From Pseudobacteriovorax antillogorgiicola (GTDB lineage: Bacteria > Bdellovibrionota_B > Oligoflexia > Oligoflexales > CAIYRB01), in assembly GCA_945862295.1 (NCBI GenBank), contig CAMAXT010000015.1:1-41495 (forward strand): a stretch of DNA of 41,495 nucleotides, given 5' to 3'. Of the stretch, positions 26,167 to 33,474 are shown piece after piece (positions within the stretch are counted from its first letter, which is position 1; the number at the start of each line of letters is the position of its first letter). Under the pieces are notes generated by a model that saw only the letters and a list, made by a program, of their open reading frames with translations, ran no database searches and was not told where the DNA came from. Made by a program: the position numbers and the translations under genes.

Positions 26167-27863
26167 ACAACTTAAATCGGCATATTTTTTTGCGCACACG
26201 CAACATGTTGCTTTCGCTTTTGCTGCTTACAAGCAGTGCTGGCTACGGCCAGGAAGTAACCGATTTAAAGTCTCCGGAAGATGTCGAGAACCGTATTAAA
26301 GGTAAAATTACTGGAAATCTCGATCTTTTCATGAGTTCAGCGGATTACCGGGTCTTTGCCTCAGCTAAAATTGTTAAGTTCCGTGAGAAAGTCGTTCTAG
26401 AAGGTGAGTCCGAAAGCAAATCCTCAGGCGAGGAGCTCCAGGCAGAACCTAATAGCATGCTGCCCGGCTTTAAGAAAATTGACGAGCCTCAGCCAACAAC
26501 CAAGAATGTCAACGTCCAGGAAAAGTCGAAGTTCGCGTTTCATGACCGCAGTAAACTTACTGAAGTCGGTGTGCGTCTCGTCCTAGATCAAGCGTTGCCG
26601 CAAAACACCAAAGACCTTGCTGTAAAAACGGCAAAAGAAGCCGTCGACCAAACCGTTGGCAGCGTCGGTGTCTTTGAAATGGTTGAACTAGACCTAGCAA
26701 AGTTGAAGCACTCAGATACAGCTTGGGGCTGGTTTGTAAACTACATGCAAACTAGGGGGGGCTCGGCAATCGACCTCCTTTATCTTTCGCTTTTACTCGT
26801 GGGTTTTTTAGGGACGCTGTTTGCACTTCGCCACTATTTCAAGAGCAAAAAAGCATTGAAAGATAGCGCTTTGTTGCCGACTGGCAAGCATTCAGAATCT
26901 TTGGAACAAGGTAAGATCGATGAGCTTTGTAGTCACAAGATGGACGAAGTCATTCAACTTTTGAACTCATCGCCGCTCATCACGAGAAACTTCCTGAAAG
27001 CTCTCGGTGACAAGGAAAAACACTTTATTTTGCACGCGCAAAAGACCCCAGCCTTGCAGAACTTCTTTAAGAAGGTACTTGGCGTCAACTATTTAAGTTC
27101 CTCTGAAAAAAATAGCACGACGGCTATTGCGACCTTCGACACGATTCTGACCGATTTGAAACGCTATATCAGTCTGAACCAAGAAATGGAGCAAAAGCCG
27201 TTTGGTTACCTACCGCAGTTGACCGGCACCCAGATTGCAAATTTCATTGCCAGCGAGCCGCGCCCGATTGAGACAGTGAAAGTTCTTGCACCGTATCTTT
27301 TGCCTCAGCACGTTCAGGGCATTAATCAGATCCTATCTGTTAAAGAGAAAGCTCAAGTCATCGAGTGCTTGCAGCAAAATGGTCAGGCAACTCGTCATTC
27401 AAGTGCCGAACTTGCAGATATGGATACCGTCAGAGCACAGGTCGATGGCACGTTAAGGCTTCGTTATGACGCCTATAAACTAGAATCCGTCGTTGATATT
27501 GGTGAAAGTGACTCCCTCCAGATCGCCTTCTTGGATTCCGACCGGGACTGCATCGAAGTCATTAAGCAACTGGCAACCAAATACGGAAAAGTACCAACCG
27601 CATACGAAAAATATCTCGTTAGCTTTGAAGACTTTCTAGGGCTTGATCTTGGCGTCGCGAAGAAAGTCCTTCAGCGCGTATCAAATGAAGTTCTTACTCA
27701 GGCTTTGGCTGACCGTGACTTAGATGCTCGTCTAGTCGATTTACTAGGTGAGCTGCGTAGCCAGCTTATCGTTAGTCTGAAAAAACGATCTGAAGGTGTC
27801 ACCGTTAAAGATATTGAAAACGCCCGGAACGAAGTCCTTCGACTCTACCGTGCAATGGCGTGA
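26163..27863 (+). CDS. FliF-FliG-like membrane rotor protein (fusion)
   Basis: 566 residues. A signal or first helix (~13-29); a periplasmic part (30-200); a membrane helix (~203-222); then a cytoplasmic part of ~340 residues. The periplasmic part follows the FliF RBM3 order: DVENRIKGKI... with ASAKIVKF, an acidic SSGEE/PNSMLPG insertion like the FliF beta-collar, then LTEVGVRLVLDQAL. The cytoplasmic part looks like FliG: a middle domain at ~344-395 (PFGYLPQLTGTQIANFI, with EPRP for the usual EHPQ) and the torque-type C-terminal domain at ~485-566 (FEDFLGLDLGVAKKVLQ...VTVKDIENARNEVLRL). One chain thus unites a ring-forming membrane part and a stator-facing part. MotA and MotB follow directly. 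FliF domain call is moderate, FliG call stronger. Confidence 0.78.
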   Translation: MNNLNRHIFLRTRNMLLSLLLLTSSAGYGQEVTDLKSPEDVENRIKGKITGNLDLFMSSADYRVFASAKIVKFREKVVLEGESESKSSGEELQAEPNSMLPGFKKIDEPQPTTKNVNVQEKSKFAFHDRSKLTEVGVRLVLDQALPQNTKDLAVKTAKEAVDQTVGSVGVFEMVELDLAKLKHSDTAWGWFVNYMQTRGGSAIDLLYLSLLLVGFLGTLFALRHYFKSKKALKDSALLPTGKHSESLEQGKIDELCSHKMDEVIQLLNSSPLITRNFLKALGDKEKHFILHAQKTPALQNFFKKVLGVNYLSSSEKNSTTAIATFDTILTDLKRYISLNQEMEQKPFGYLPQLTGTQIANFIASEPRPIETVKVLAPYLLPQHVQGINQILSVKEKAQVIECLQQNGQATRHSSAELADMDTVRAQVDGTLRLRYDAYKLESVVDIGESDSLQIAFLDSDRDCIEVIKQLATKYGKVPTAYEKYLVSFEDFLGLDLGVAKKVLQRVSNEVLTQALADRDLDARLVDLLGELRSQLIVSLKKRSEGVTVKDIENARNEVLRLYRAMA

Positions 27864-27881
27864 TCGTAGATTCTATAAATT

Positions 27882-27901
27882 AATGTCGATGCCGACATTT
27901 T
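27882..27901 (+). terminator. Hairpin between the rotor and motA genes
   Basis: AATGTCG (27882-27888), loop ATGC, CGACATT (27893-27899), followed by two more T. The 7-base stem with a short T run just before the motA ribosome site (GAGGGGG) may be a partial terminator or an mRNA processing element setting the rotor to stator ratio. Confidence 0.4.
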
Positions 27902-27913
27902 GAGGGGGCTTAG

Positions 27914-28678
27914 ATGGTCAGCGTTTCGAAGAATCTCTTGGGTATTGCCTGCATGGTCGTTTCGCTTTATCTCGCCTTAACTACCTCGGGCATGCCGTCC
28001 TTTGGTGGCGTTGTCCACATGCCGTCTATCTACATGGTCTTTGGTATTCTCACGGGAATTGCGCTACTCGTCATGGACGCTGTCGATTTAAAACGCTTTA
28101 TCCGTTTTACCTTTTCACTTTCGTCTGACAAAAATCTAAGGCAGATGCAATCATCCGAAAAAAGTTTTGAGATGTTTGCTGAAGTCTATGCAAAAGATGG
28201 CGGTGATGCTCTGCGCCAACTCATTATCGAAAAAAAGATGCCCCGCATCTGGAATATTGTAGCTACAAAACTAGCTATCAATGTACCGATCGGAGACATC
28301 AAAGACATCTTAGATTTTCAAATCCAAAGGGTGATGGTCCGCCTCGATCAAGATATTACCACTCTCAAGCAACTCGCAACACTTGCTCCAGGTATCGGAA
28401 TGTTCGGAACGGTCCTTGGATTAATTCACATGTTAACTAGTTTGCAGGAATTCGAAAAACTCGGTGCCAACATGTCTCTCGCATTGATTACAACGCTCTA
28501 CGGTGTTTTTATCGGCAACATTCTCCTCGTTCCTATTATCCGTAGTGTTGAAAAACGTAAGCTCTATTACTTAAAAAACCATAGCAACCTCATTTATTGG
28601 CTCGATCATGTTGAGCAAAAAAAGCCTGCGTTTTACATGAAAACAAGATTGAGGGACCTAGATGTCAAAACCATCTAA
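27914..28678 (+). CDS. MotA-type stator protein
   Basis: 254 residues with four membrane segments (~8-24, 37-55, 152-175, 188-208) and a cytoplasmic loop of ~90 residues between helices 2 and 3, as in MotA/PomA. Helix 3 has LATLAPGIGMFGTVLGLI, carrying the conserved Pro159 of the ion path; helix 4 has GVFIGNILLVP with Pro207. MotA pentamers around MotB dimers convert ion flow into rotation of FliG rings. Pairing with an adjacent FliG-like protein rather than TolR/ExbD neighbours supports a MotA role over TolQ/ExbB. Strong GAGGGGG site; its end overlaps motB. Confidence 0.85.
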   Translation: MVSVSKNLLGIACMVVSLYLALTTSGMPSFGGVVHMPSIYMVFGILTGIALLVMDAVDLKRFIRFTFSLSSDKNLRQMQSSEKSFEMFAEVYAKDGGDALRQLIIEKKMPRIWNIVATKLAINVPIGDIKDILDFQIQRVMVRLDQDITTLKQLATLAPGIGMFGTVLGLIHMLTSLQEFEKLGANMSLALITTLYGVFIGNILLVPIIRSVEKRKLYYLKNHSNLIYWLDHVEQKKPAFYMKTRLRDLDVKTI

Positions 28679-29324
28679 ACAAAATATCTTTGAGAAGTAT
28701 TCACAGGCGAACCATTCAACCACGGAAACGTGGATGACAAGTTTCTGCGATCTTATGGTTAATTTGTTGGTGTTCTTTGTTTTGATTATTTCTGCGTCGC
28801 AGGTGTCGAACCTGAAGTTTGACCGTATCAAAAGTAATCTCTCGGGCACCAGTAAGACGGATCAGGTTCAGCTTGTCCTTGATTCACTTGCTGATGAGAT
28901 TGACGAGGGCCAGCTAGGTGGAGCTGTTACGATCGAGACTGTTGGCAATGCCATTCAGCTTAGCTTCAATGACCGCTTACTTTTCGATCTTGGAAAAGCC
29001 GACGTCAAAGAAGAGGGCCGACTCATCTTAGAAAAGTTTTCCGAAAGTCTTTCACACTTACCGAAAACTGCAAAGATCGCCATCGAAGGCTACACCGACG
29101 ACAATCCGGTCAACACCCGCGCCTATAAATCTAACTGGCATCTATCGGCGCTGCGTTCCTTGTCTGTTCTGCAAATTTTAGAAAACCGGGAGATTTGCCG
29201 TGAAAATTGCGAAATACGAGGATTTGGTGAATACCGACCGGCAGTTCCAAACCGTGACGACGCCGGCAAAGCCATCGTCGCTAACCAGTCCGAGAACAGA
29301 CGCGTTGTTTTGCGCATTTTTTAA
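28662..29324 (+). CDS. MotB-type stator protein
   Basis: 220 residues: a short cytoplasmic N-terminus, one membrane helix with SFCDLMVNLLVFFVLIIS in which D30 is the predicted ion-binding Asp, a linker, and a C-terminal OmpA-like peptidoglycan-binding domain (IEGYTDDNPV...YKSNWHLSALRS, ~140-170). The DLM-FFVL pattern is nearer to PomB-like helices than to the E. coli MotB helix, but I would not deduce sodium coupling from it. ATG lies within the last codons of motA with a GAGGG site. The linker is short (about 60 residues). Confidence 0.87.
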   Translation: MSKPSKQNIFEKYSQANHSTTETWMTSFCDLMVNLLVFFVLIISASQVSNLKFDRIKSNLSGTSKTDQVQLVLDSLADEIDEGQLGGAVTIETVGNAIQLSFNDRLLFDLGKADVKEEGRLILEKFSESLSHLPKTAKIAIEGYTDDNPVNTRAYKSNWHLSALRSLSVLQILENREICRENCEIRGFGEYRPAVPNRDDAGKAIVANQSENRRVVLRIF

Positions 29325-29598
29325 AAAACTCATCTTTTGTTCAACAGTGGTTGGTGCTCTTACCATCACCTCGGGTTGTGTCTCGATCGAAAAGGATCAA
29401 GAGACCGGCGATGGGCAAAAAATTCCCGGTAAACGTCTTCTCGATTTTGCCGAATATGAATATATCTGTGTTCCAACTCTCGGCAAGGATCATGTTGAGA
29501 TGGAACAGCTTTTGGACAGATACGGTCTCAAAGGCTGGCGCTTGGCCGGATTTATGCAGAAGAACGGTGAGACCATTTCGTTTTGTATGTTTCGCTGA
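29305..29598 (+). CDS. Small DUF4177-like lipoprotein overlapping the end of motB
   Basis: The frame is open from a GTG at 29200 (GGGAG site) deep inside motB. A TTG at 29305 gives a standard lipoprotein leader (FKKLIFCSTVVGALTITSGC, lipobox TSGC) directly, so I prefer it: 97 residues. The mature part EYEYICVP...LLDRYGLKGWRLAGF...ISFCMFR matches the small DUF4177 fold. It is the sixth gene of the motor operon and presumably an outer-membrane accessory. Which start is used is open. Confidence 0.6.
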   Translation: MFCAFFKKLIFCSTVVGALTITSGCVSIEKDQETGDGQKIPGKRLLDFAEYEYICVPTLGKDHVEMEQLLDRYGLKGWRLAGFMQKNGETISFCMFR

Positions 29599-29693
29599 TT
29601 GTTTATCCCAGCTTAATACTTAGGCGAAATGTGTTAAACTAAGGTGATGAGTTAAAACAGGGTAGGCTGTCTATCCGCTTGGGCGAGGTTTCT

Positions 29694-30848
29694 ATGACCA
29701 CAAGATTTTGGCAACGACGCTTACTCGTAACGGCTGCCGGTTTTACTCTAGCCATTTCTGGATTCGGATGCGGAAGCCAAGATAAGTCCAGTGACGAAGC
29801 GCCGAATCACGCGCCCTATAAACCTACCGGTCCGGCCGGGAAAAATAAAAATCCGACCCTTCCACTTGCTGGTGGAAATAACGATACCAATACCAACGAT
29901 CAGGTTCCGAACAAGCCAGGTGATGGTGGTGACGAAGATGTTTCTGGCGAAGTACCAGTTCCGATTCCGTCTCCAGGCACCGGCGAGCCGGGAGAACCGG
30001 GCGAACCAGGAGAACCAGGAGAACCAGGCGAGCCAGGAGAACCAGGAGAACCAGGAGAACCAGGAGAACCAGGTGAACCACAGCCGCCAACCGATCCAGT
30101 TGAAACACCACCGCAGTTTGAAGGCGTATGGACGTTCTATCAATACTGCGTCATTGCAGAAGACCGCGTTGAGGCGATGAACTTTATCGATTTGTTTCCG
30201 AATCCGTTGTTTTTCGAAGCCTGGTTAAAAGACATCCAAGTCACGGTAGCGGCGGTTAGAAAACGCCTGCCATATCCACAGGACCAGCGTATTCCCCAAG
30301 AGAGCTGTATGGATGCCTATAATCTTTTTAAAACAAAGGTGCTCTTTAGCCTGGCGCCAGATCAAGACAAGGAAGAACGCTTTGACATCGTAAACATTGA
30401 TCCGATCTCTGGTCTGCCCGAGCTAAAAGCTTTGAATTTACGGGACAACAAGATCGAGAACATGACGTTTCTTCGTAATATTACCAGTCTGAAGTTCTTA
30501 GACCTTTCGGTGAACAAGATCACCGCTGTCCCCAACCTGCGCCGGACCATGGCAATCGGTTTGCTGAATATCGAAGAGCTAGGCCTCGAATATCAGAGCG
30601 AAGAGTTCTCTGATCTTGATCTGACCGGCGTCGCCCAGCTCTATAGTGTTCAGAGTTTTAAGCTTCTTCGCATCAAAGGCAATACGGTCGAACCGTCTAA
30701 TTTACGCTTTTTCCCGAGGGATTTCCGCGTTTCAACCACGCGGGTTTTGCAGTTTATTATCGGTAAGGATAGTTGTGCGGTTGAGAAGTGGGGCTTTCGC
30801 TACCCGGTTCAACTCGAAGAAAAGCGCGCATTGCTTTGTGGTGGTTAG
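29694..30848 (+). CDS. Lipoprotein with collagen-like GEP stretch and leucine-rich repeats
   Basis: The ATG at 29694 after GGGCGAGG gives about 384 residues. Lipobox FGC. A low-complexity Pro/Asn/Gly linker follows, then eleven Gly-Glu-Pro triplets (~96-128), then a folded part with two or three leucine-rich repeats (LPELKALNLRDNKIENM, LKFLDLSVNKITAVP) flanked by Cys-containing caps. It looks like a surface binding domain raised on a collagen-like stalk. It ends the motor operon, 95 bases after the DUF4177-like gene, and may also have its own promoter. A hairpin follows the stop. Confidence 0.75.
   Translation: MTTRFWQRRLLVTAAGFTLAISGFGCGSQDKSSDEAPNHAPYKPTGPAGKNKNPTLPLAGGNNDTNTNDQVPNKPGDGGDEDVSGEVPVPIPSPGTGEPGEPGEPGEPGEPGEPGEPGEPGEPGEPGEPQPPTDPVETPPQFEGVWTFYQYCVIAEDRVEAMNFIDLFPNPLFFEAWLKDIQVTVAAVRKRLPYPQDQRIPQESCMDAYNLFKTKVLFSLAPDQDKEERFDIVNIDPISGLPELKALNLRDNKIENMTFLRNITSLKFLDLSVNKITAVPNLRRTMAIGLLNIEELGLEYQSEEFSDLDLTGVAQLYSVQSFKLLRIKGNTVEPSNLRFFPRDFRVSTTRVLQFIIGKDSCAVEKWGFRYPVQLEEKRALLCGG
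29982..30080 (+). repeat. Eleven 9-base units encoding Gly-Glu-Pro
   Basis: Units are mostly GGAGAACCA with third-position variants (GGCGAGCCG, GGCGAACCA, GGTGAACCA). Loss or gain of a unit keeps the frame, so stalk length could vary by slippage. Confidence 0.9.
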
Positions 30849-30857
30849 ATCAGAGAC

Positions 30858-30881
30858 GTAAACTGCCTTCCGGCAGTTTAC
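30858..30881 (+). terminator. Hairpin after the motor operon
   Basis: GTAAACTGCC, loop TTCC, GGCAGTTTAC: a perfect 10-base stem ten bases after the LRR lipoprotein stop. No long T run follows, so it may act as an mRNA 3'-end stabiliser or factor-aided terminator. Confidence 0.6.
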
Positions 30882-31099
30882 TGGCTAACCTTTCCTAAAT
30901 CAGATCATACATATAAATATCCCCCTCAAATGAGCCTTTCCTAAGAGTCTGTCATTGCAGTAGGTTGCAAAAAACATGATGCATAGTCTTTTCAGAGGGT
31001 TATAACCAATGGGTGAAAAAATTCTTCTGGAGTTGAGCAATCAGGAAGCCGCACATACACCTACATTGGAACATCTGGTTCACGCTGGCGACCGTCGTA

Positions 31100-32107
31100 T
31101 TGTTTGCAGCTACTGGCGTGATGACTTACCGAGTAAGTGTCGGCAATAGTTCAGCGTCGCTTTCGACCGGGTCAGTTTCAGTTGCTGCGCCTTTACCAAC
31201 GAGTGAAGCGGACGTTTCTCATCCCGACCGTTTTCCTGCAGAGATTGAAAAGTTAGACGGCAAAAGTCCTGACAGTGCCTGGCAGAAACGCCGCGACCGC
31301 CTCACGCAAGAATCCCAAGATCGCCTTTTCTCCAATCGTTTGCATGGCCCTTACTCGATTGGCGTCCTTGATAAGTTAAATGAAATGGTAATCGGCACTA
31401 GCTTGCAAGCTTACGGAGTCTCAACCTCAGATGCTCCCTTACGTTTAGGAAGTCCTGTTCTTAGCGCCATTCCTTCAAGTATGCCAACCTACGGCTATAT
31501 CTCTAGTAATTTTGGCTACCGGCGTTCACCCTTTACCAGTAAACGCGTTCATCATAACGGTATCGACATTGCTGTTAATCATGGCTCCCCAGTTTATGCG
31601 ACTGCCGACGGCATCGTCACCTTGGCAGGCAGCCGGTTTGCTATGGGTAAAATGGTCACCATCGATCACGGCTTTGGCATTGTTACCCGCTACGGTCACA
31701 ATTCAAATGTTCTCGTAAACGCTGGCGATTTTGTCCAAAAGGGCGAAGAGATCGCTCTTTCAGGTAGCACTGGCCGTAGTACTGGCGCTCACTTGCACTA
31801 CGAAGTTTGGGTAAATGGCGAAGTTGTTGACCCTACGAAATTTATGTTTGACGTTCCGCCTTCAGATCTGACACCCACCGCCGAGCTAGTCGCCAGCAAT
31901 GACGGCAGCTCAGTCCTGCGCCTAGGTTTTGCTATTGGTGGTGAATCTGGCGAGTTTCATAGTAGTCCCGATTGGATGAAAACGTTGAACGACAACCGCC
32001 GCATGCAAACCGTAGCAACACTATTTATTCTCGCACTCTTCGCTGCAGTCAGCGCCGGTCTCGTTATGGCAGCTGGTCACCAAATCAACCGAGACTATTC
32101 TGTTTGA
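31100..32107 (+). CDS. M23-type peptidoglycan endopeptidase with N-terminal membrane helix; 5' end uncertain
   Basis: The LytM/M23 domain (~130-250) has the zinc ligands HHNGID and the HLHYEVW motif, with YGYISSNFGYR at its start, so a metallopeptidase cutting peptide cross-links is expected. A second membrane helix occurs near the C-terminus (TVATLFILALFAAVSAGLV). The formal TTG start at 31100 lies inside a hydrophobic helix. The frame stays open back to 31037 and encodes IRKPHIHLHWNIWFTLATVV, a sensible cytoplasmic-to-membrane N-terminus, but without a start codon. An ATG at 31009 with AGAGGG is in another frame. Either a +1 shift, a DNA error or an unusual start is involved. The stop overlaps the methylase start. 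Confidence 0.75.
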   Translation: MFAATGVMTYRVSVGNSSASLSTGSVSVAAPLPTSEADVSHPDRFPAEIEKLDGKSPDSAWQKRRDRLTQESQDRLFSNRLHGPYSIGVLDKLNEMVIGTSLQAYGVSTSDAPLRLGSPVLSAIPSSMPTYGYISSNFGYRRSPFTSKRVHHNGIDIAVNHGSPVYATADGIVTLAGSRFAMGKMVTIDHGFGIVTRYGHNSNVLVNAGDFVQKGEEIALSGSTGRSTGAHLHYEVWVNGEVVDPTKFMFDVPPSDLTPTAELVASNDGSSVLRLGFAIGGESGEFHSSPDWMKTLNDNRRMQTVATLFILALFAAVSAGLVMAAGHQINRDYSV

Positions 32108-32748
32108 ATCCAGATTTACGCACAGTGATCCAAGGCGACGCTTTTGTCTGGTTAAATGAGAATTTAGCACCTCCCCAAACTAGTTTAATGACATCCCTGC
32201 CAGACGTTTCCGAACTCTCCGAGCTTGGGTTTCCGCGGTGGCGGCAATGGTTCATAGATACCGTCGCACTCTTAATTAACTGGTTGCCTGACGACGGCCT
32301 AGCAATCTTTTATCAGTCGGACATCAGGCATGAGACCGTTTGGGTTGATAAGGGCTTTCTTGTTCAGCTCGGTGCGGAGAAGGCCGGAGCCTATCAAGTC
32401 TGGCACAAAATCATGTGCCGCAAACCTCCGGGAACAATCGGCATCGGCCGTCCTTCCTATGCGCACATGCTTTGTTTCAGTAAGACCAAGCGGCCTGTTC
32501 CGACAAGGCCTGGTCCGGATGTTTTGGCAGATGAGGGTTCGAAAACATGGCCGCGGGCGATTGGTGTCGATGCATGCAAACTGGCGATGCGCTTTCTCCG
32601 AGACGAAAGTTCGACCAAGCTTGTTGTCGATCCTTTTTGCGGCGAGGGAACGGTATTAGCCGGTGCAAACCTTTTCGGTATGGCGGCAATTGGTGTTGAG
32701 CGAAGTAAAAAACGTTGCGAAGAGTCGCAACGTTTGGTGATAAGTTAG
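32104..32748 (+). CDS. SAM-dependent methyltransferase, DNA-methylase-like
   Basis: Probable TTG start at 32104 overlapping the M23 stop, 215 residues. The C-terminal DPFCGEGTVLAG is the SAM-binding motif I of N4/N6-type nucleic acid methylases, placed after the catalytic part as in the beta class. TSLPD near residue 30 may be the counterpart of motif IV (DPPY type), so the target base is uncertain. No restriction enzyme or specificity gene is adjacent. The last 23 codons are duplicated at 41265, which makes this gene the apparent integration site of the downstream island. Confidence 0.65.
   Translation: MNPDLRTVIQGDAFVWLNENLAPPQTSLMTSLPDVSELSELGFPRWRQWFIDTVALLINWLPDDGLAIFYQSDIRHETVWVDKGFLVQLGAEKAGAYQVWHKIMCRKPPGTIGIGRPSYAHMLCFSKTKRPVPTRPGPDVLADEGSKTWPRAIGVDACKLAMRFLRDESSTKLVVDPFCGEGTVLAGANLFGMAAIGVERSKKRCEESQRLVIS
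32671..32739 (+). repeat. Left copy of the methylase 3'-end duplication (attL-like)
   Basis: This end of the methylase gene recurs in the same orientation at 41265-41333. From the shared ATG the two copies match at 56 of 60 bases, all four differences being synonymous. The copies diverge completely after the GTG codon (here ATAAGTTAG). Confidence 0.85.
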
Positions 32749-32800
32749 TCACATCAAATTTGGGAAATGAAAAAAATATTTTAAATATTAAATGTGACTA
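32746..32800. promoter_or_regulatory. Inverted repeat just after the methylase gene
   Basis: TAGTCACAT (32746-32754) and ATGTGACTA (32792-32800) form a perfect 9-base inverted repeat around an A/T-rich core containing AATATTTTAAATATT. It begins within the methylase stop codon and ends inside the first coiled-coil repeat block. Could be an island-end recombination site or a terminator. Confidence 0.35.
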
Positions 32801-33322
32801 CGGCAGTGGGTACCAGCCAGTTTTAAAAGTCAGTCTTTTATTGTAGCTTCTAAATTTAAAATGCGTAGCTCGTGGCCTTCGACCTTTTTATTTAACGCAG
32901 GAACGCTTTCCATGCCGCTTGTGCGATGCATGATCGTGTCGAACATTGCTTTAAGTTCAGCATGCTTGTGATCGTCATGTAGGCACTTTTTATATAGATC
33001 TACGGCAATTTTATTTATTGAAGTATGAACAATTTGAAATTCCGTATCTAAACGCTGATCCATCTTATCGAAGCGCTGATCCATCTTATCGAAGCGTTGA
33101 TCTATCTTATCGAAGCGTTGATCTATCTTATCGAAGCGTTGATCACCACTATCCAAACGTTGATCAACGCCATCCAAACGGTGATTGATCTTTTGTAGCT
33201 CCTGACGGATATCTTTGAGCTCGACATTGATTTTTGGATTCAAAGCTGTATCTCCTTGGCTGCCTCAAACACTAGCGTGAGGCCGCTAGAAATGCCAGCG
33301 ACATCCTGTAAGTTTCATGCAT
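32791..33322. repeat. Left copy of a ~0.5 kb direct repeat containing a coiled-coil gene
   Basis: 532 bases closely matching 39493-40003 (511 bases) in the same orientation, from AATGTGA to GCAT. The length difference is exactly 21 bases, one heptad unit of the encoded coiled coil. Confidence 0.85.
32830..33243 (-). CDS. Heptad-repeat coiled-coil protein, copy 1
   Basis: 137 residues without signal peptide. An N-terminal helix (VELKDIRQELQKIN) leads into heptads of the form DQRFDKI/DQRLDGV, encoded by 21-base units at roughly 33042-33190. A conserved C-terminal part follows (HTSINKIAVDL...MESVPALNKKVEGHELRILNLEA). Four DK-type units are present against two in copy 2. Small proteins of this style are widespread in bacteria without known function; they may multimerise with the other coiled-coil proteins of the island. 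Confidence 0.7.
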   Translation of the reverse strand: MNPKINVELKDIRQELQKINHRLDGVDQRLDSGDQRFDKIDQRFDKIDQRFDKMDQRFDKMDQRLDTEFQIVHTSINKIAVDLYKKCLHDDHKHAELKAMFDTIMHRTSGMESVPALNKKVEGHELRILNLEATIKD

Positions 33323-33474
33323 TCAACGTTTGCTTTGAAACAAATGAGTTCGGTTTTCTTGCCAACGAACATAATACCGTCAAAAAAAGTAATCATAATT
33401 AATTCGGCGACTTAAGAAGTCAGTGGCAATAAGTCCGATGCTTGGGTAAGGTTTGGCAGGAAAAAGGAGCAAAA

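Noticed and set aside
26163-29324. Ordinary flagellar locus
   Set aside because: No rod, hook, filament, FliM/FliN, FlhA/B or chaperone genes are near, and FliG is fused to a membrane ring domain and accompanied by outer-membrane proteins and lipoproteins.
27914-29324. TolQ/TolR or ExbB/ExbD pair
   Set aside because: The first protein has four membrane helices and MotA motifs, and the second has a full C-terminal OmpA-like peptidoglycan-binding domain, which ExbD/TolR lack.
29748-30143. Minus-strand frames across the GEP repeat (Trp/Phe/Ser-rich or Leu/Val-rich proteins)
   Set aside because: They are mirror images of the repeat on the coding strand, with extreme composition and no start site.
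32104-32748. Complete restriction-modification system
   Set aside because: Only a methylase-like gene is present; no endonuclease or specificity subunit is coupled, and the PD-(D/E)xK region of the DUF4143 ATPase is a poor candidate for a partner.
33042-33190. CRISPR array or intergenic satellite in the 21-base repeats
   Set aside because: The units are contiguous without spacers and keep the coiled-coil reading frame; the same holds for the copy at 39749-39870.
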